From the NCBI RefSeq assembly GCF_001617365.1, contig NZ_LVJR01000016.1, forward strand, positions 18,311 through 82,310: DNA of 64,000 bases, written 5' to 3'. Positions 35,559 through 49,953 of this stretch are shown piece after piece (within the stretch, counting starts at the first letter, position 1; the number at the start of each line of letters is the position of its first letter). The notes under the pieces were generated by a model. That model was not told where the DNA came from, ran no database searches, and was given only the letters and a program-made list of their open reading frames with translations. Position numbers and translations under genes: made by a program. The stretch is from Rhodanobacter sp. FW104-R8 (GTDB taxonomy: Bacteria > Pseudomonadota > Gammaproteobacteria > Xanthomonadales > Rhodanobacteraceae).

Positions 35559-35586
35559 CTTGAATCGCTCCCTGTTGTCCGCATTT
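35559..35586 (+). promoter_or_regulatory. Sigma32-type heat-shock promoter of clpB
   Basis: CTTGAA at 35559-35564 and CCGCATTT at 35579-35586 are spaced by 14 bases. This matches the RpoH consensus CTTGAAA / CCCCATNT except for one base in each box. It lies 59 bases before the clpB start. Confidence 0.7.
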
Positions 35587-35644
35587 AGCCGGGCAGTGGC
35601 GGCATCGTCCGCCGGAACCTTTCACCTCTTGCGGGGGCCTACTC

Positions 35645-38236
<2,592 letters not shown>

Positions 38237-38413
38237 GGAAACGCCGGCGGCCGGCCGGGGTCGTGGCGCAGGACGCCGCCGCGATCCCGGCCCTGCCGGG
38301 GCTCACCCGAGGTCGAGCACCGTCTTGTCGCCCTCGCGCCAGCGCTGTTCTTTCTTCCGGTAGCGGGCTTCGCAGCCGTCGCGCTTGCGCCTGGCGACGC
38401 CCGCAAAACAAGG

Positions 38414-38436
38414 AAGCCCCGGCATGGCCGGGGCTT
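38414..38436 (-). terminator. Rho-independent terminator of the TonB receptor gene
   Basis: AAGCCCCGGC pairs with GCCGGGGCTT (10 bp, 3-base loop). Read on the minus strand it starts 21 bases after the receptor stop and is followed by CCTTGTTTTG, a T-rich tail. The 221-base gap around it, to the clpB stop, holds no convincing gene, only a 40-codon minus-strand frame whose ATG sits inside this hairpin. Confidence 0.85.
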
Positions 38437-38457
38437 CGGGCCTTTCGGTGCAGCTGC

Positions 38458-40935
38458 TTACCAGCGGTACGCCACCTTGCCGTAGACGTAGGCGCCGTTG
38501 TAGCCGAACGGCGAGAAGGTGGAGTACGGCAACGTGCCGTGGTTGTTGTTGTTGGCGATGTTCTTGTCGGGGTGGGTGTTCAGCACGTTGTCCGCACCCA
38601 GCGTGAAGGTCCAGCCCTGCCAGCGGTAGTTGCCCGCCAGGTCGAGGATCCACTTGGGGCTGAAGGTCTGGTCGACGATGCCCTTCGCCGGGTTGTAGCT
38701 GGCCAGGCTGCTCACGTAGCTGGTGTAGCTCCCGTAGCGGGTGAGCGTACCGACGAAACCCCAGTTGCCGATGTCGTACTGCTCGCCGAGGATCAGCTTG
38801 CTGCGCGGCGAGGAATTGGCGAGGTAGCCCTTGATGTCCTGGCGGTTGAGGCGCGTGAAGCTCACGCCGAGGTTGGCCAGCACCGCGGGGTTGGGTTTGA
38901 CGCTGGTGACCTTGTTCTGGTTGTAGTTCGCGCTCAGCGTCGTGGTCAGGGTGCCGGCGCTGCCCAGGTCGGCGAGGTAGGTGCCCACGAAGTCGACGCC
39001 GCGGGTGCGCGTGTTGGCGGCATTGGTGAAGTAGCTGATGCTGCTGTAGTCGAGGTTGCTGATGCCGTTGGCCGCCAGGTAGCTGACCACCGACGGGGTG
39101 GTGGTGGAGATGGCGCCCGACAGCGCGATGCGGTTGCGGATGTTGATCTGGTACAGGTCCAGGCTCAGATTGAGCGCGTCGGTGGGGTTCCACACCGCGC
39201 CCAGCGTGAAGTTCTTCGACTTCTCCGGCTTCAGCGCTTCCGCGCCCAGCAGGGTGGCGATCGGGCTGCCCACCGGCACCAGGCCCCGGTTGTAGATGCC
39301 GGCGGGGAGGCCGGGCAGGGCGCCGGCGCCGTAGAACAGCGACGAGATCTGCGAGAAGTATTCCTGCCCCAGCGAGGGCGCGCGGAAGCCGGTGGACGCG
39401 CCGCCGCGCAGGGCGAAGCGGTCGGTGAAGTCGTAGCGCGCGGACAGCGCGCCCGAGGTGGTGCTGCCGAAGTCGGAGTAGTCCTCGTGGCGCACCGCCA
39501 GCGAGGTGCCGAGCTTATCGGTGAGGTTGGTCTCGAAGTCGAGGTATTCGGCTACGTCGTGGCGGGCGGCGTTCACCGCGTTGGCCGGCTGCCAGCCGGC
39601 GAAGCCCTGCGCGCCGCCGGACCTGCCCGAAGTGCCCACGTACCAGGAAGGCAGGTCGCCCGCCACGATGCGGTAGGTCTGGCGCAGGTACTCGGTGCCG
39701 AAGGCCACCGTGAGCGGGTTGGGCAGCCAGCCGGGGCGGAAGTCCTTGGCGACGTCGATGTCGAAGGACTGCTGCGTGGCCTTCAGGATGCCGTCGCGGA
39801 ACGTGGTCGGCGTGGTGCCGAAGTCGTGCAGGTAGGCGTAGTTCAGGCTGTTGAATGTCTCGTAGCGGACGCGGTTGCCGCCGTAGTTGCCGCTGACGTC
39901 CCAGCGCCAGCCATCGACGGTGCCGCGCAGGCCGGCCACCAGCGATGCGTCGTTGGAGTCCGAGCGTTCCAGCGGCAGGAAGCCGTTGGGGTAGACGCCG
40001 GCGATGAGCGGGTTGTTCGGGGTCGGCGCGTTCGTGCCGTAGCGGAAGAACGCCGGCGAAGTGCTGTTGCGCTTGCCGAAATGGCCGAAGGCGTAGAACT
40101 CCACGTTGGGCGTGATGTCGTACTGCGCATTGAGCAGCAGGTTGTTGCTGTGCACCGATGGGTCGCCCTGGCGGAAATTGACGCCGAGCGCCGCCCATGC
40201 CGGCGAGCGGTTGTCCGGGCCGGCGCGGTTGGTGTGGTCCTCGTTGCCGCTTTCCAGCGCGAAGCGCAGCCAGCCGCGGCCGCCGCTCAGGGGAATGCCG
40301 AAGTTGGCCGAGCCCTGCCACTGGCGGCCGTCGCCGGCCGAATACTGGCCGCCGCTCACCTCCACGCCGCCGCCGCTGGCGCCCTTTTTGAGGATCACGT
40401 TGATCACGCCGGCGATGGCATCGGAGCCGTACTGCGCCGAGGCGCCGTCACGCAGCACCTCGATGTGGTCGATGGCCGAGATCGGGATCGTGTTGAGATC
40501 CACCGGCTGCGAGCCGCGGCCGATCACGCCGTTGTTCAGCAGGATCGCGCCCGGGTGCCAGCGCTTGCCGTTGACCAGCACCAGCACCTGGTCGGGAGAA
40601 AGGCCGCGCAGTTGCGCGGGGCGCTGGGTGTCGGCGGTATCGGCGGCCGCGGGGCGCGGAAAGTTCAGCGAGGGAATGATGCGCGCCAGCGCGGTCGGCA
40701 GGTCGGTGGTGCCGGTCTGCTGCAGCACCTTGGCCGAGACCACGTCGATCGGCGTCAGCGAACTGCTTTCGGTGCGGCTGTCGGAGCGGGTGCCGGTGAC
40801 GATCACCTCGCTGAGGTTCTTGGCCTTGGCCGGCGCGGGCTGGGCGGCGTCCTGCGCGGCGACATTGCCGGCCAGGGCCAGCAGCACCGCAGCGGGAAGC
40901 CATGCCGGGGCGATCGGGCTGGAACGTTTGCTCAT
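38458..40935 (-). CDS. TonB-dependent receptor with met-box-like promoter
   Basis: The 825-residue protein has a signal peptide ending VAAQ, a TonB-box-like VIVTGTR near residue 45, a plug domain with RGLSPDQVLVLVNGKRWH, IDHIEVLRDGASAQYGSDAIAGVINVILK and the usual barrel, ending in a terminal Trp (KVAYRW). It is an outer-membrane active-transport receptor of unknown ligand, of the group with a VLVNGKR plug motif. No enzyme or permease is adjacent, so genomic context gives only the promoter clue: two tandem octamers resembling MetJ sites overlap the predicted -10 box. A link to methionine, sulfur or cobalamin uptake is therefore a hypothesis. A strong terminator follows. Confidence 0.9.
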   Translation of the reverse strand: MSKRSSPIAPAWLPAAVLLALAGNVAAQDAAQPAPAKAKNLSEVIVTGTRSDSRTESSSLTPIDVVSAKVLQQTGTTDLPTALARIIPSLNFPRPAAADTADTQRPAQLRGLSPDQVLVLVNGKRWHPGAILLNNGVIGRGSQPVDLNTIPISAIDHIEVLRDGASAQYGSDAIAGVINVILKKGASGGGVEVSGGQYSAGDGRQWQGSANFGIPLSGGRGWLRFALESGNEDHTNRAGPDNRSPAWAALGVNFRQGDPSVHSNNLLLNAQYDITPNVEFYAFGHFGKRNSTSPAFFRYGTNAPTPNNPLIAGVYPNGFLPLERSDSNDASLVAGLRGTVDGWRWDVSGNYGGNRVRYETFNSLNYAYLHDFGTTPTTFRDGILKATQQSFDIDVAKDFRPGWLPNPLTVAFGTEYLRQTYRIVAGDLPSWYVGTSGRSGGAQGFAGWQPANAVNAARHDVAEYLDFETNLTDKLGTSLAVRHEDYSDFGSTTSGALSARYDFTDRFALRGGASTGFRAPSLGQEYFSQISSLFYGAGALPGLPAGIYNRGLVPVGSPIATLLGAEALKPEKSKNFTLGAVWNPTDALNLSLDLYQINIRNRIALSGAISTTTPSVVSYLAANGISNLDYSSISYFTNAANTRTRGVDFVGTYLADLGSAGTLTTTLSANYNQNKVTSVKPNPAVLANLGVSFTRLNRQDIKGYLANSSPRSKLILGEQYDIGNWGFVGTLTRYGSYTSYVSSLASYNPAKGIVDQTFSPKWILDLAGNYRWQGWTFTLGADNVLNTHPDKNIANNNNHGTLPYSTFSPFGYNGAYVYGKVAYRW

Positions 40936-41008
40936 GGAAACTCTCCGGATTCATGGACTGCTGCGGCGCAGCAACTGCAGACTAGTGGCGCGACCTGCCT
41001 CCGTCAAT

Positions 41009-41024
41009 AGACGTATAGACGTCT
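41009..41024. promoter_or_regulatory. Two tandem met-box-like octamers
   Basis: AGACGTAT followed immediately by AGACGTCT matches the tandem 8-base met box array (consensus AGACGTCT) bound by MetJ in enteric bacteria; the second box is exact and the first differs at two bases. The array overlaps the -10 element predicted for the TonB receptor gene, so a bound protein should repress it. Confidence 0.55.
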
Positions 41025-41040
41025 AATTGACAAATCACAA
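41012..41040 (-). promoter_or_regulatory. Predicted sigma70 promoter of the TonB receptor
   Basis: On the minus strand TTGTGA (41035-41040) and TATACG (41012-41017) are separated by 17 bases. The expected transcript would have a leader of about 70 bases before the ATG at 40935. Confidence 0.5.
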
Positions 41041-41229
41041 AAAGCGCATTCCCTGGATGTGCATGAGGGTTTCGCAGGGGACCGGCGATCGGCCCGTGTG
41101 GCCCCTGGTCCGCAGGCTACTACCACGCCACGGTCGCCACCATGCGCCGACGGGCACGTTGAAATCCGCCCTGGCACCCCGATAATGACCTGTTGCCGGC
41201 CCACGATGGCCGACGTGTCCGGAGTTTCC

Positions 41230-41535
41230 ATGCCCATCTACGAATTCGAATGCGGCCATTGCGGCCATCGTTTCGACCGCCTGCAGAAGTTGTCCGATAC
41301 CGATCCCGCCGTCTGTCCCGCCTGCGATGCCCCGCACCTGCGGCGGATGGTCAGCGCGCCGTCGTTCCGTTTGGCCGGCAGCGGCTGGTACGAGACTGAC
41401 TTCAAGAAGAGCGGCGAGAAGAAGCACAACCTGGCCGGCGATGGCAGCCAGCCCGGCGGCACTCCCGCGGCGGCCCCGGCGCCTGCGCCGGCCGCCGCGC
41501 CCGCGCCCGGCGGCTCCAGGGACAGCGCCAGCTGA
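41230..41535 (+). CDS. FmdB-family zinc ribbon protein
   Basis: The 101-residue protein starts with a zinc ribbon: MPIYEFECGHC and VCPAC give Cys8, Cys11, Cys29 and Cys32. This is the FmdB/CxxC_CxxC_SSSS family of small putative regulatory proteins. The middle (SAPSFRLAGSGWYETDFKK) is family-typical and the tail is a Pro/Ala-rich low-complexity region. It is commonly found just upstream of aspS in Gammaproteobacteria, as it almost is here. The start at 41230 begins the conserved ribbon; a longer in-frame opening upstream is rejected. Molecular role is not established. Confidence 0.88.
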   Translation: MPIYEFECGHCGHRFDRLQKLSDTDPAVCPACDAPHLRRMVSAPSFRLAGSGWYETDFKKSGEKKHNLAGDGSQPGGTPAAAPAPAPAAAPAPGGSRDSAS

Positions 41536-41639
41536 ACCGGCAAAACGCCCGCGCGGTTCCCGCTTTCTGACGCGGGATATGCTGATCCCGAAGACGCTGG
41601 CGCCGGTGCCGGGTCCGGTGTGGATCGAGGAGGCGGGTG

Positions 41640-42266
41640 ATGGGCGCAATCGGCGGATGGGCGGGCGGGATCGTCGTGGCCGGGCTCGTGGGCGGCCTGC
41701 TGGGGCTGGCGCCGCCGGTCCGGGCGCAGTCGGATGCGCCGGTGCGCTGCGTGAGCAGCGATGGCCATTACGCGCGCTGCGCCGTGCCGTGGCAGTACGT
41801 CGAGCTGTACAAGCGGGAGTCGAAGGCCGACTGCATCCGCGGCCAGAGCTGGGGCATGGATGGCGATACCCTGTGGGTCGATCGCGGTTGTCGCGGCCTG
41901 TTCGGTCCGGCCGACCGCGGCGGCTACGGCGATCGCTATGACGGCCGTTACGACAACGGCCGTTACGACAACCGCGATGGCGACCGCTACGACGACGATT
42001 ACCGCGACCGCGATCGTGGCTATGGCGATCAGGGCGGCTGGCGGCCCGGTCCGGGCTGGAATCGCCGGATCAGCCTGCAGTGCGACAGCAACAAGAAGAA
42101 ATACCAGATGTGCCAGGTCGACGTGGGCCGCAACGGCAGCGTGCGGCTGGGACGGCAGCTCTCCGATGCCCGCTGCACCGAGGGCTACAGCTGGGGCTGG
42201 AACCGCGCCGGCGTGTGGGTGGCGCACGGCTGCCGCGGCGAGTTCCTGGTCGACCGGCGCTGGTAG
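41640..42266 (+). CDS. Exported protein with two DUF3011-like repeats
   Basis: The 208-residue protein has a signal peptide ending VRAQ and two copies of a DUF3011-like module (about 30-85 and 138-205), each with pattern C...Y..C.V....V.L.R..S...C..G.SWG......WV..GCR.EF. Between them is a highly charged linker made of repeats of Gly, Tyr, Asp and Arg (about 92-135, with [14 protein letters not shown]). Function is unknown; the paired Cys suggest disulfides in the periplasm. AGGAGG lies 7 bases before ATG 41640, a strong site; GTG 41637 is in frame. It sits between fmdB and aspS, where other genomes often have DUF502. Confidence 0.82.
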   Translation: MGAIGGWAGGIVVAGLVGGLLGLAPPVRAQSDAPVRCVSSDGHYARCAVPWQYVELYKRESKADCIRGQSWGMDGDTLWVDRGCRGLFGPADRGGYGDRYDGRYDNGRYDNRDGDRYDDDYRDRDRGYGDQGGWRPGPGWNRRISLQCDSNKKKYQMCQVDVGRNGSVRLGRQLSDARCTEGYSWGWNRAGVWVAHGCRGEFLVDRRW

Positions 42267-42384
42267 GTCCGGCCAGGACGGCCTGCGGCGGCGGCGTGCC
42301 AGCCCGCCGTGCCGTGCCGCGGTGGTAAACTTCGCAGCCTTTTCCACGCCTGAAGTCGCCGCGGCGACGCCGGAGTTCCAACGC

Positions 42385-44157
<1,773 letters not shown>

Positions 44158-44234
44158 GCCTGCCTCGTCGTCCGGGCGATGCCGCGCTGGGCGCGCATGG
44201 CCGTTTCTTCGCCACGCGTCGGATGTGATCCCCC

Positions 44235-44870
44235 ATGCCTGACCATGTGATCCTGCTGCACGGCCTGTGGATGCGCGGCTTCGCGCTGTCCATGCTGCAT
44301 CATCGGCTGATGGAGGCGGGTTTCCGCGTGCACCGCTTCGACTACCTCAGCGTGGCGGCCACCCAGCAGCGCATCCTGGACCGGTTGCAGGCGCGGATGG
44401 CCGCGCTGGCCGGGGAAGCCGACGCGGTGCACCTGGTCGGGCACAGTCTCGGCGGCCTGCTGGCCCTGCGTGCCTGCCTCGACGGCGCACCGCCGCCCGG
44501 GCGCATCGTCTGCCTCGGTTCGCCGCTGAAGGGCAGTGCCGCCGCGCGCGGGTTCGCCGCATGGGGGCGGGGCGGCGAAGTGCTGCTGGGGCACAACCGC
44601 GACCTGCTGGAGCAGGGCTTCGAGCGTTGGGACGGCCGCCGCGAGGTCGGCGTGATCGCCGGTCGCCTGCCGCTGGGCCTGGGCGCGGTGCTGGGCCATT
44701 TCGAGGGCGAGCACGACGGCACCGTGGCGGTGGCGGAAACCCGCCTGCCGGGCCTGACCGACCATTGCGTGGTCGAGGTCAACCACACCGGCCTGCTGTT
44801 TTCGCAGGAAGTGGCCCGGCGGGTGGCGGAATTCCTGCGCCACGGCCGCTTTCCGCCCGCCGCGCACTGA
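44235..44870 (+). CDS. Alpha/beta hydrolase, lipase-like
   Basis: The 211-residue protein has the alpha/beta hydrolase oxyanion segment VILLHGLWMRG at the N-terminus and nucleophile elbow VGHSLGG with Ser71, followed by candidates for the triad Asp in the HDGTV region and His in VEVNHTGLLF. It resembles short triacylglycerol lipases and PGAP1-like esterases of Proteobacteria. No signal peptide is seen. It sits between aspS and yebC; the substrate cannot be inferred from these neighbours. Confidence 0.84.
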   Translation: MPDHVILLHGLWMRGFALSMLHHRLMEAGFRVHRFDYLSVAATQQRILDRLQARMAALAGEADAVHLVGHSLGGLLALRACLDGAPPPGRIVCLGSPLKGSAAARGFAAWGRGGEVLLGHNRDLLEQGFERWDGRREVGVIAGRLPLGLGAVLGHFEGEHDGTVAVAETRLPGLTDHCVVEVNHTGLLFSQEVARRVAEFLRHGRFPPAAH

Positions 44871-44968
44871 GGCGTCATGTCGCGGCACGGCGGGACGCGG
44901 CAGCCGGCACGGTGGCGGAATTCGGGTAAAATCGCCCGCTTGTCCAATCGCTGCGTGCAGGAATCGCC

Positions 44969-45703
44969 ATGGGTAGAGGCCCGTCCATCGAAGGTCGCAA
45001 GAACGCCGAAGACGCCAAGCGCGCCAAGGTGTTCACCAAGCTGATCCGCGAGATCACGGTGGCCACCCGCGCCGGCGTCGCCGACCCGGCCGGCAACCCG
45101 CGTCTGCGCGCGGCGGTGGACAAGGCGCTGTCGGCGAACATGACCAAGGACACCATCGAGCGCGCGATCAAGCGCGGCTCCGGAGCCGACGGCGGTGCCG
45201 ACATGCAGGAGCTGCGCTACGAGGGCTATGGCCCGGCTGGCATCGCGCTGATCATCGAATGCTTCACCGACAATCCCACCCGCACCGTGGCCGACGTGCG
45301 CCATGCGCTGGCCAGGCACGGCGGCAATCTCGGCACTTCCGGCTCGGTGGCGTTCCAGTTCACCCGTTGCGGCGAGCTGGTGTTCGCCACCGGCGGTGAC
45401 ACGGCGGCCGAGGAAAAAGTGCTGGAGGCGGCGCTGGAAGCCGGCGCCGACGACGTGCTCAACGAGCACGGCGAAAGCATCGTGCTGTGCTCGCCGGAGA
45501 ACTTCGAGATGGTGCAGCAGGCGCTGATCGACGCCGGCCTGGCCGCCGAGCACGCCGGCGTGGTGATGCGCCCGAACAACCGCGTCGAGGCGCCGGCCGA
45601 GGCGCTGGAGTCGCTGCTCGACCTGCTCGAGCGGCTCGACGCGCTGGACGACGTGAGCGAGGTGTCGCACAACGCCTTGCTGCCCTCCGGGACTGCCGGG
45701 TAA
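44969..45703 (+). CDS. yebC: YebC/PmpR-family regulator or translation factor
   Basis: The 244-residue protein has the TACO1/YebC three-domain fold: the N-terminal helical domain with [24 protein letters not shown], the segment [18 protein letters not shown], and [20 protein letters not shown] with the [16 protein letters not shown] motif. The first residues read [10 protein letters not shown] where most family members have GHSKWANIKH, a recognised variation. Family members act as transcription regulators or, for the TACO1/YebC2 branch, relieve ribosome stalling. It lies 34 bases upstream of ruvC, the usual place in Gammaproteobacteria. Confidence 0.92.
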   Translation: MGRGPSIEGRKNAEDAKRAKVFTKLIREITVATRAGVADPAGNPRLRAAVDKALSANMTKDTIERAIKRGSGADGGADMQELRYEGYGPAGIALIIECFTDNPTRTVADVRHALARHGGNLGTSGSVAFQFTRCGELVFATGGDTAAEEKVLEAALEAGADDVLNEHGESIVLCSPENFEMVQQALIDAGLAAEHAGVVMRPNNRVEAPAEALESLLDLLERLDALDDVSEVSHNALLPSGTAG

Positions 45704-45737
45704 GTCGGAGGCCACGCGCCTTCGCATCGCACCAGTG

Positions 45738-46259
45738 ATGACCCGCATTATCGGCATCGATCCCGGCAGTCAGCGCACCGGCGTGGGCATCATCGACGTG
45801 GACGACGCGGGCAAGCTGACGCACGTTTTCCATGGCGCGCTGGCGGTGGCCGGCGAGGCCACGTTCCCGTTGCGCCTGAAACGCATCTTTGACGAACTGT
45901 GTGACATCATCGCGACCCACCGGCCGGCCGAGTGCGGGATCGAGCGCGTGTTCATGGCACGCAATCCGGATTCGGCGTTGAAGCTTGGGCAGGCGCGCGG
46001 CGCCGCGATCTGCGCGGTGGTCAGTCAGGGGATCGTGGTGCACGAATACGCGGCAACCGAAGTGAAGCAGTCCGTGGTCGGCAGCGGCCGCGGCGACAAG
46101 GCCCAGGTGCAGCACATGATCGGCGTGCTGCTCGGCCTCAAGGGCCGGTTGCAGGCCGATGCCGCCGATGCGCTGGCGGTGGCGGTGACCCACGCGCATA
46201 CCCGCGCCAGCCTGGCCCGCGTCGGCCTGCCGCGCACGGCATGGAGGCGTCGCCGATGA
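45738..46259 (+). CDS. ruvC: Holliday junction endonuclease RuvC
   Basis: The 173-residue nuclease has the RNase H-like catalytic acids: Asp8 in [13 protein letters not shown], Glu in the [13 protein letters not shown] segment, and two Asp in [14 protein letters not shown]. RuvC resolves Holliday junctions with RuvAB. ATG 45738 was chosen over the overlapping GTG 45735. No LexA box was found near it, so SOS control is not evident here. Confidence 0.96.
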   Translation: MTRIIGIDPGSQRTGVGIIDVDDAGKLTHVFHGALAVAGEATFPLRLKRIFDELCDIIATHRPAECGIERVFMARNPDSALKLGQARGAAICAVVSQGIVVHEYAATEVKQSVVGSGRGDKAQVQHMIGVLLGLKGRLQADAADALAVAVTHAHTRASLARVGLPRTAWRRRR

Positions 46260-46284
46260 TGATGAAGACAAGGGGACACCGCCG

Positions 46285-46881
46285 GTGATCGGACGTTTGC
46301 GCGGCATCCTGATAAGCAAGCAGCCGCCGTCGCTGCTGGTCGAGGTGGGCGGCGTCGGCTACGAAGTCGAGGCGCCGATGTCGACGATCTACGACTTGCC
46401 GGGCATCGGCAAGGAAGTGGTCCTGCTCACCCATCACGCCGTGAAGGAAGACAGCGTCGCGCTGTACGGCTTCCTGCACGAGAGCGAGCGCACGCTGTTC
46501 CGCAACCTGCTCAAGGTCAGCGGGATCGGCGCGAAGATCGCGCTGGCGGTGCTGTCGGGCGTTTCCACCGAGCATTTCGCGCGGCTGGTGCAGGCCGGCG
46601 ACGTGGTCGCGCTGACCAAGATCCCCGGCATCGGCAAGAAGACCGCCGAGCGCATCGTGGTGGAGTTGCGCGACCGCGTGGACGGCCTGTCCGGCGTGCC
46701 GGGCGGCGCGCCGCGCGCGGCCGGCGCGCCGCTGGACGCCGCCGCCGAAGCCAGCGTGGCGTTGCAGCAGCTGGGCTACAAGCCGGCCGAGGTGGCCCGG
46801 CTGGTGCAGAAGGTCGCTGCCGAGGGCGACGGTGCCGAAGCCATCATCCGCAAGGCGCTGCGCGCCGCGCTCGGAGCTTGA
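46285..46881 (+). CDS. ruvA: Holliday junction branch migration protein RuvA
   Basis: The 198-residue protein has an N-terminal OB fold starting [15 protein letters not shown], two helix-hairpin-helix motifs ([15 protein letters not shown] and [18 protein letters not shown]), and a C-terminal domain that regulates RuvB. The GTG start at 46285 gives the family N-terminus and has AGGGG upstream. It lies 25 bases after ruvC. The partner ruvB is not adjacent: the potassium transporter gene kup lies between. Confidence 0.95.
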   Translation: MIGRLRGILISKQPPSLLVEVGGVGYEVEAPMSTIYDLPGIGKEVVLLTHHAVKEDSVALYGFLHESERTLFRNLLKVSGIGAKIALAVLSGVSTEHFARLVQAGDVVALTKIPGIGKKTAERIVVELRDRVDGLSGVPGGAPRAAGAPLDAAAEASVALQQLGYKPAEVARLVQKVAAEGDGAEAIIRKALRAALGA

Positions 46882-46883
46882 TC

Positions 46884-48785
46884 GTGAGCCAACAGACTGT
46901 TCAGTGCCTCACCCCGGCGGAGAACCGGCGCCGACTGCGGGCGCTCGCGCTCGGCGCGATCGGCGTGGTGTTCGGCGACATCGGCACCAGCCCGCTGTAC
47001 ACCATGAAGGAAACCCTGGGCACGCACGGCATGACGCCGACGCCGTCGGCGGTGCTGGGCGTGCTGTCGCTGGTGTTCTGGGCGCTGATCATGGTGGTGT
47101 CGCTGAAGTACGTCACCTTCGTGATGCGCGCGGACAACAAGGGCGAGGGCGGCATCATGGCGCTGATGGCGCTGGCGCAGCGCTCGATGAGCGGCTCGGC
47201 GCGCGCGCGCTGGGTGCTGGCCGGCTTCGGCATCTTCGGCGCCGCGCTGTTCTACGGCGACGGCGTGATCACCCCGGCGATCTCGGTGCTCGGCGCGGTC
47301 GAGGGCCTCGGCGTCGCCGCGCCGGGGCTGGACAAGTACGTGGTGTGGATCGCACTGGCGATCCTGCTGGGCATGTTCGCCGTGCAGCGGCATGGCACGC
47401 ACAGCGTCGGCAGGGCGTTCGCCCCGGTGATGACGCTGTGGTTCGTGGTGCTGGCGGTGCTCGGCGTGCGCCAGATCATCGCCAATCCGCAGGTGCTGTA
47501 CGCGGTCAACCCGATGCACGCGGTGCGCTTCTTCGTCAACCACGGCAACACCTCGTTCATCGCGCTCGGCGGCGTGGTGCTGGCGCTGACCGGGGCCGAG
47601 GCGCTGTACGCCGACATGGGCCACTTCGGCAAGCAACCCATCCGGGTGGCCTGGTTCGGCTTCGTGCTGCCGGCGCTGCTGCTGAACTACTTCGGCCAGG
47701 GAGCACTGCTGCTGGGCAATCCGCGCGCGATCGAGAGCCCGTTCTACCTGATGGTGCCCGAGTCGATGCTGTACCCGATGATCCTGCTGTCGGCCTGCGC
47801 CGCGGTGATCGCATCGCAGGCGGTGATCTCCGGCGCGTTCTCGATGACCCGCGAGGCGATGTCGCTGGGCTATTCGCCGCGGCTGGCGGTAGTGCACACC
47901 TCGCGCGAGATGTCCGGGCAGATCTTCGTGCCGTGGGTCAACCGCATGCTGATGGTGCTGGTGATCCTGGCCGTGCTCGGCTTCCGCAGCTCCGACAACC
48001 TGGGCGCGGCCTACGGCATCGCGGTGACCGGCACGATGACCGTGACCACGCTGCTGGCGCTGGTGGTCGCTCGCAAGCGCTGGCACTGGAGCTGGTTCAC
48101 GGTGGTGCTGGTCGGCGTGCTGTTCCTGATCATCGACTTGTCGTTCTTTGGCGCCAATCTGCTGAAGGTGGCGCACGGCGGCTGGTTCCCGCTGGTGCTG
48201 GGCGTGGTGCTGTTCAGCGTGATGACCACCTGGCGCCGCGGCCGCGAGCTGGTGATGCGCGAGATCAAGCAGGGCGGCCTGGCGCTGGCGCCATTCATCG
48301 AGAACATCGCCGAGCACCCGCCGCTGCGCGTGCCGGGCACGGCGATCTTCCTCACCGCGAACCAGCACGCCGTGCCGCATGCGCTGCTGCACAACCTCAA
48401 GCACAACAAGGTGCTGCACGAGCGCAACGTGCTGCTGACGGTGGAGACGCTGGAAACCCCGGTGGCCGAGGCCCATGAGCGCATCGAGATCACCCCGATG
48501 GGCGGCAACTTCTTCGGGCTGGAGCTGCGCTTCGGCTTCGCCGAGGATCCGAACATCCCGCTGGCCCTGTCGCAGTGTTCGCGCGAGGGCCTCGGTTTCG
48601 ACATGATGGATACCACCTTCTTCCTGTCGCGCGAGACCATCGTGGCCGATGCCCGCCGCCCCGGCATGGCGCTGTGGCGCGACAAGCTGTTCGCGTTCAT
48701 GGCGCGCAACGCGCTGCCGGCCACCGCGTTCTTCCAGATCCCCGGCAACCGGCTGATCGAGCTGGGGGCGCAGGTCGAAATCTGA
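46884..48785 (+). CDS. kup: Potassium uptake protein Kup
   Basis: The 633-residue protein has about 12 membrane helices (residues about 15-430) and a cytoplasmic C-terminal domain, as in KUP/HAK/KT transporters. The family signature GVVFGDIGTSPLYTMKE is near residue 30, and GGIMALMALAQ and FYGDGVITPAISVLGAVEG follow. It imports potassium with protons at low affinity. GTG 46884 is chosen because GGAG lies 8 bases upstream; TTG 46878 overlaps the ruvA stop. It separates ruvA from ruvB, unlike the contiguous ruvAB of E. coli. Confidence 0.93.
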   Translation: MSQQTVQCLTPAENRRRLRALALGAIGVVFGDIGTSPLYTMKETLGTHGMTPTPSAVLGVLSLVFWALIMVVSLKYVTFVMRADNKGEGGIMALMALAQRSMSGSARARWVLAGFGIFGAALFYGDGVITPAISVLGAVEGLGVAAPGLDKYVVWIALAILLGMFAVQRHGTHSVGRAFAPVMTLWFVVLAVLGVRQIIANPQVLYAVNPMHAVRFFVNHGNTSFIALGGVVLALTGAEALYADMGHFGKQPIRVAWFGFVLPALLLNYFGQGALLLGNPRAIESPFYLMVPESMLYPMILLSACAAVIASQAVISGAFSMTREAMSLGYSPRLAVVHTSREMSGQIFVPWVNRMLMVLVILAVLGFRSSDNLGAAYGIAVTGTMTVTTLLALVVARKRWHWSWFTVVLVGVLFLIIDLSFFGANLLKVAHGGWFPLVLGVVLFSVMTTWRRGRELVMREIKQGGLALAPFIENIAEHPPLRVPGTAIFLTANQHAVPHALLHNLKHNKVLHERNVLLTVETLETPVAEAHERIEITPMGGNFFGLELRFGFAEDPNIPLALSQCSREGLGFDMMDTTFFLSRETIVADARRPGMALWRDKLFAFMARNALPATAFFQIPGNRLIELGAQVEI

Positions 48786-48793
48786 GTTGGCCC

Positions 48794-48873
48794 TGTAGGA
48801 GCCCGCCAGCGGGCGATGCTCCCGCTTCGATGTATATCGGAACGGAAGCATCGCCCGCAGGCGGGCTCCTACA
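48794..48873. repeat. REP-like inverted repeat between kup and ruvB
   Basis: Arms of 27 bp starting TGTAGGAGCCCGCC match with one mismatch around a 26-base centre. The ends are the same TGTAGGAGC word as in the sucC-sucD element, so both belong to one dispersed family. It starts 8 bases after the kup stop and could act as transcription stop or mRNA stabiliser. Confidence 0.87.
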
Positions 48874-48903
48874 AGTACATGGCCAGCCTGCCATAATGCC
48901 GGC

Positions 48904-49945
<1,042 letters not shown>

Positions 49946-49953
<8 letters not shown>

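Noticed and set aside
38303..38425. A 40-codon minus-strand frame with a basic middle, downstream of the TonB receptor
   Set aside because: Its ATG lies inside the terminator hairpin of the receptor gene and no separate promoter or ribosome site was seen. It is kept only as a weak possibility.
45704..46284. SOS control of ruvC/ruvA
   Set aside because: I looked for a CTGT-N8-ACAG LexA box near the ruvC and ruvA starts and did not find one, so no operator is reported.
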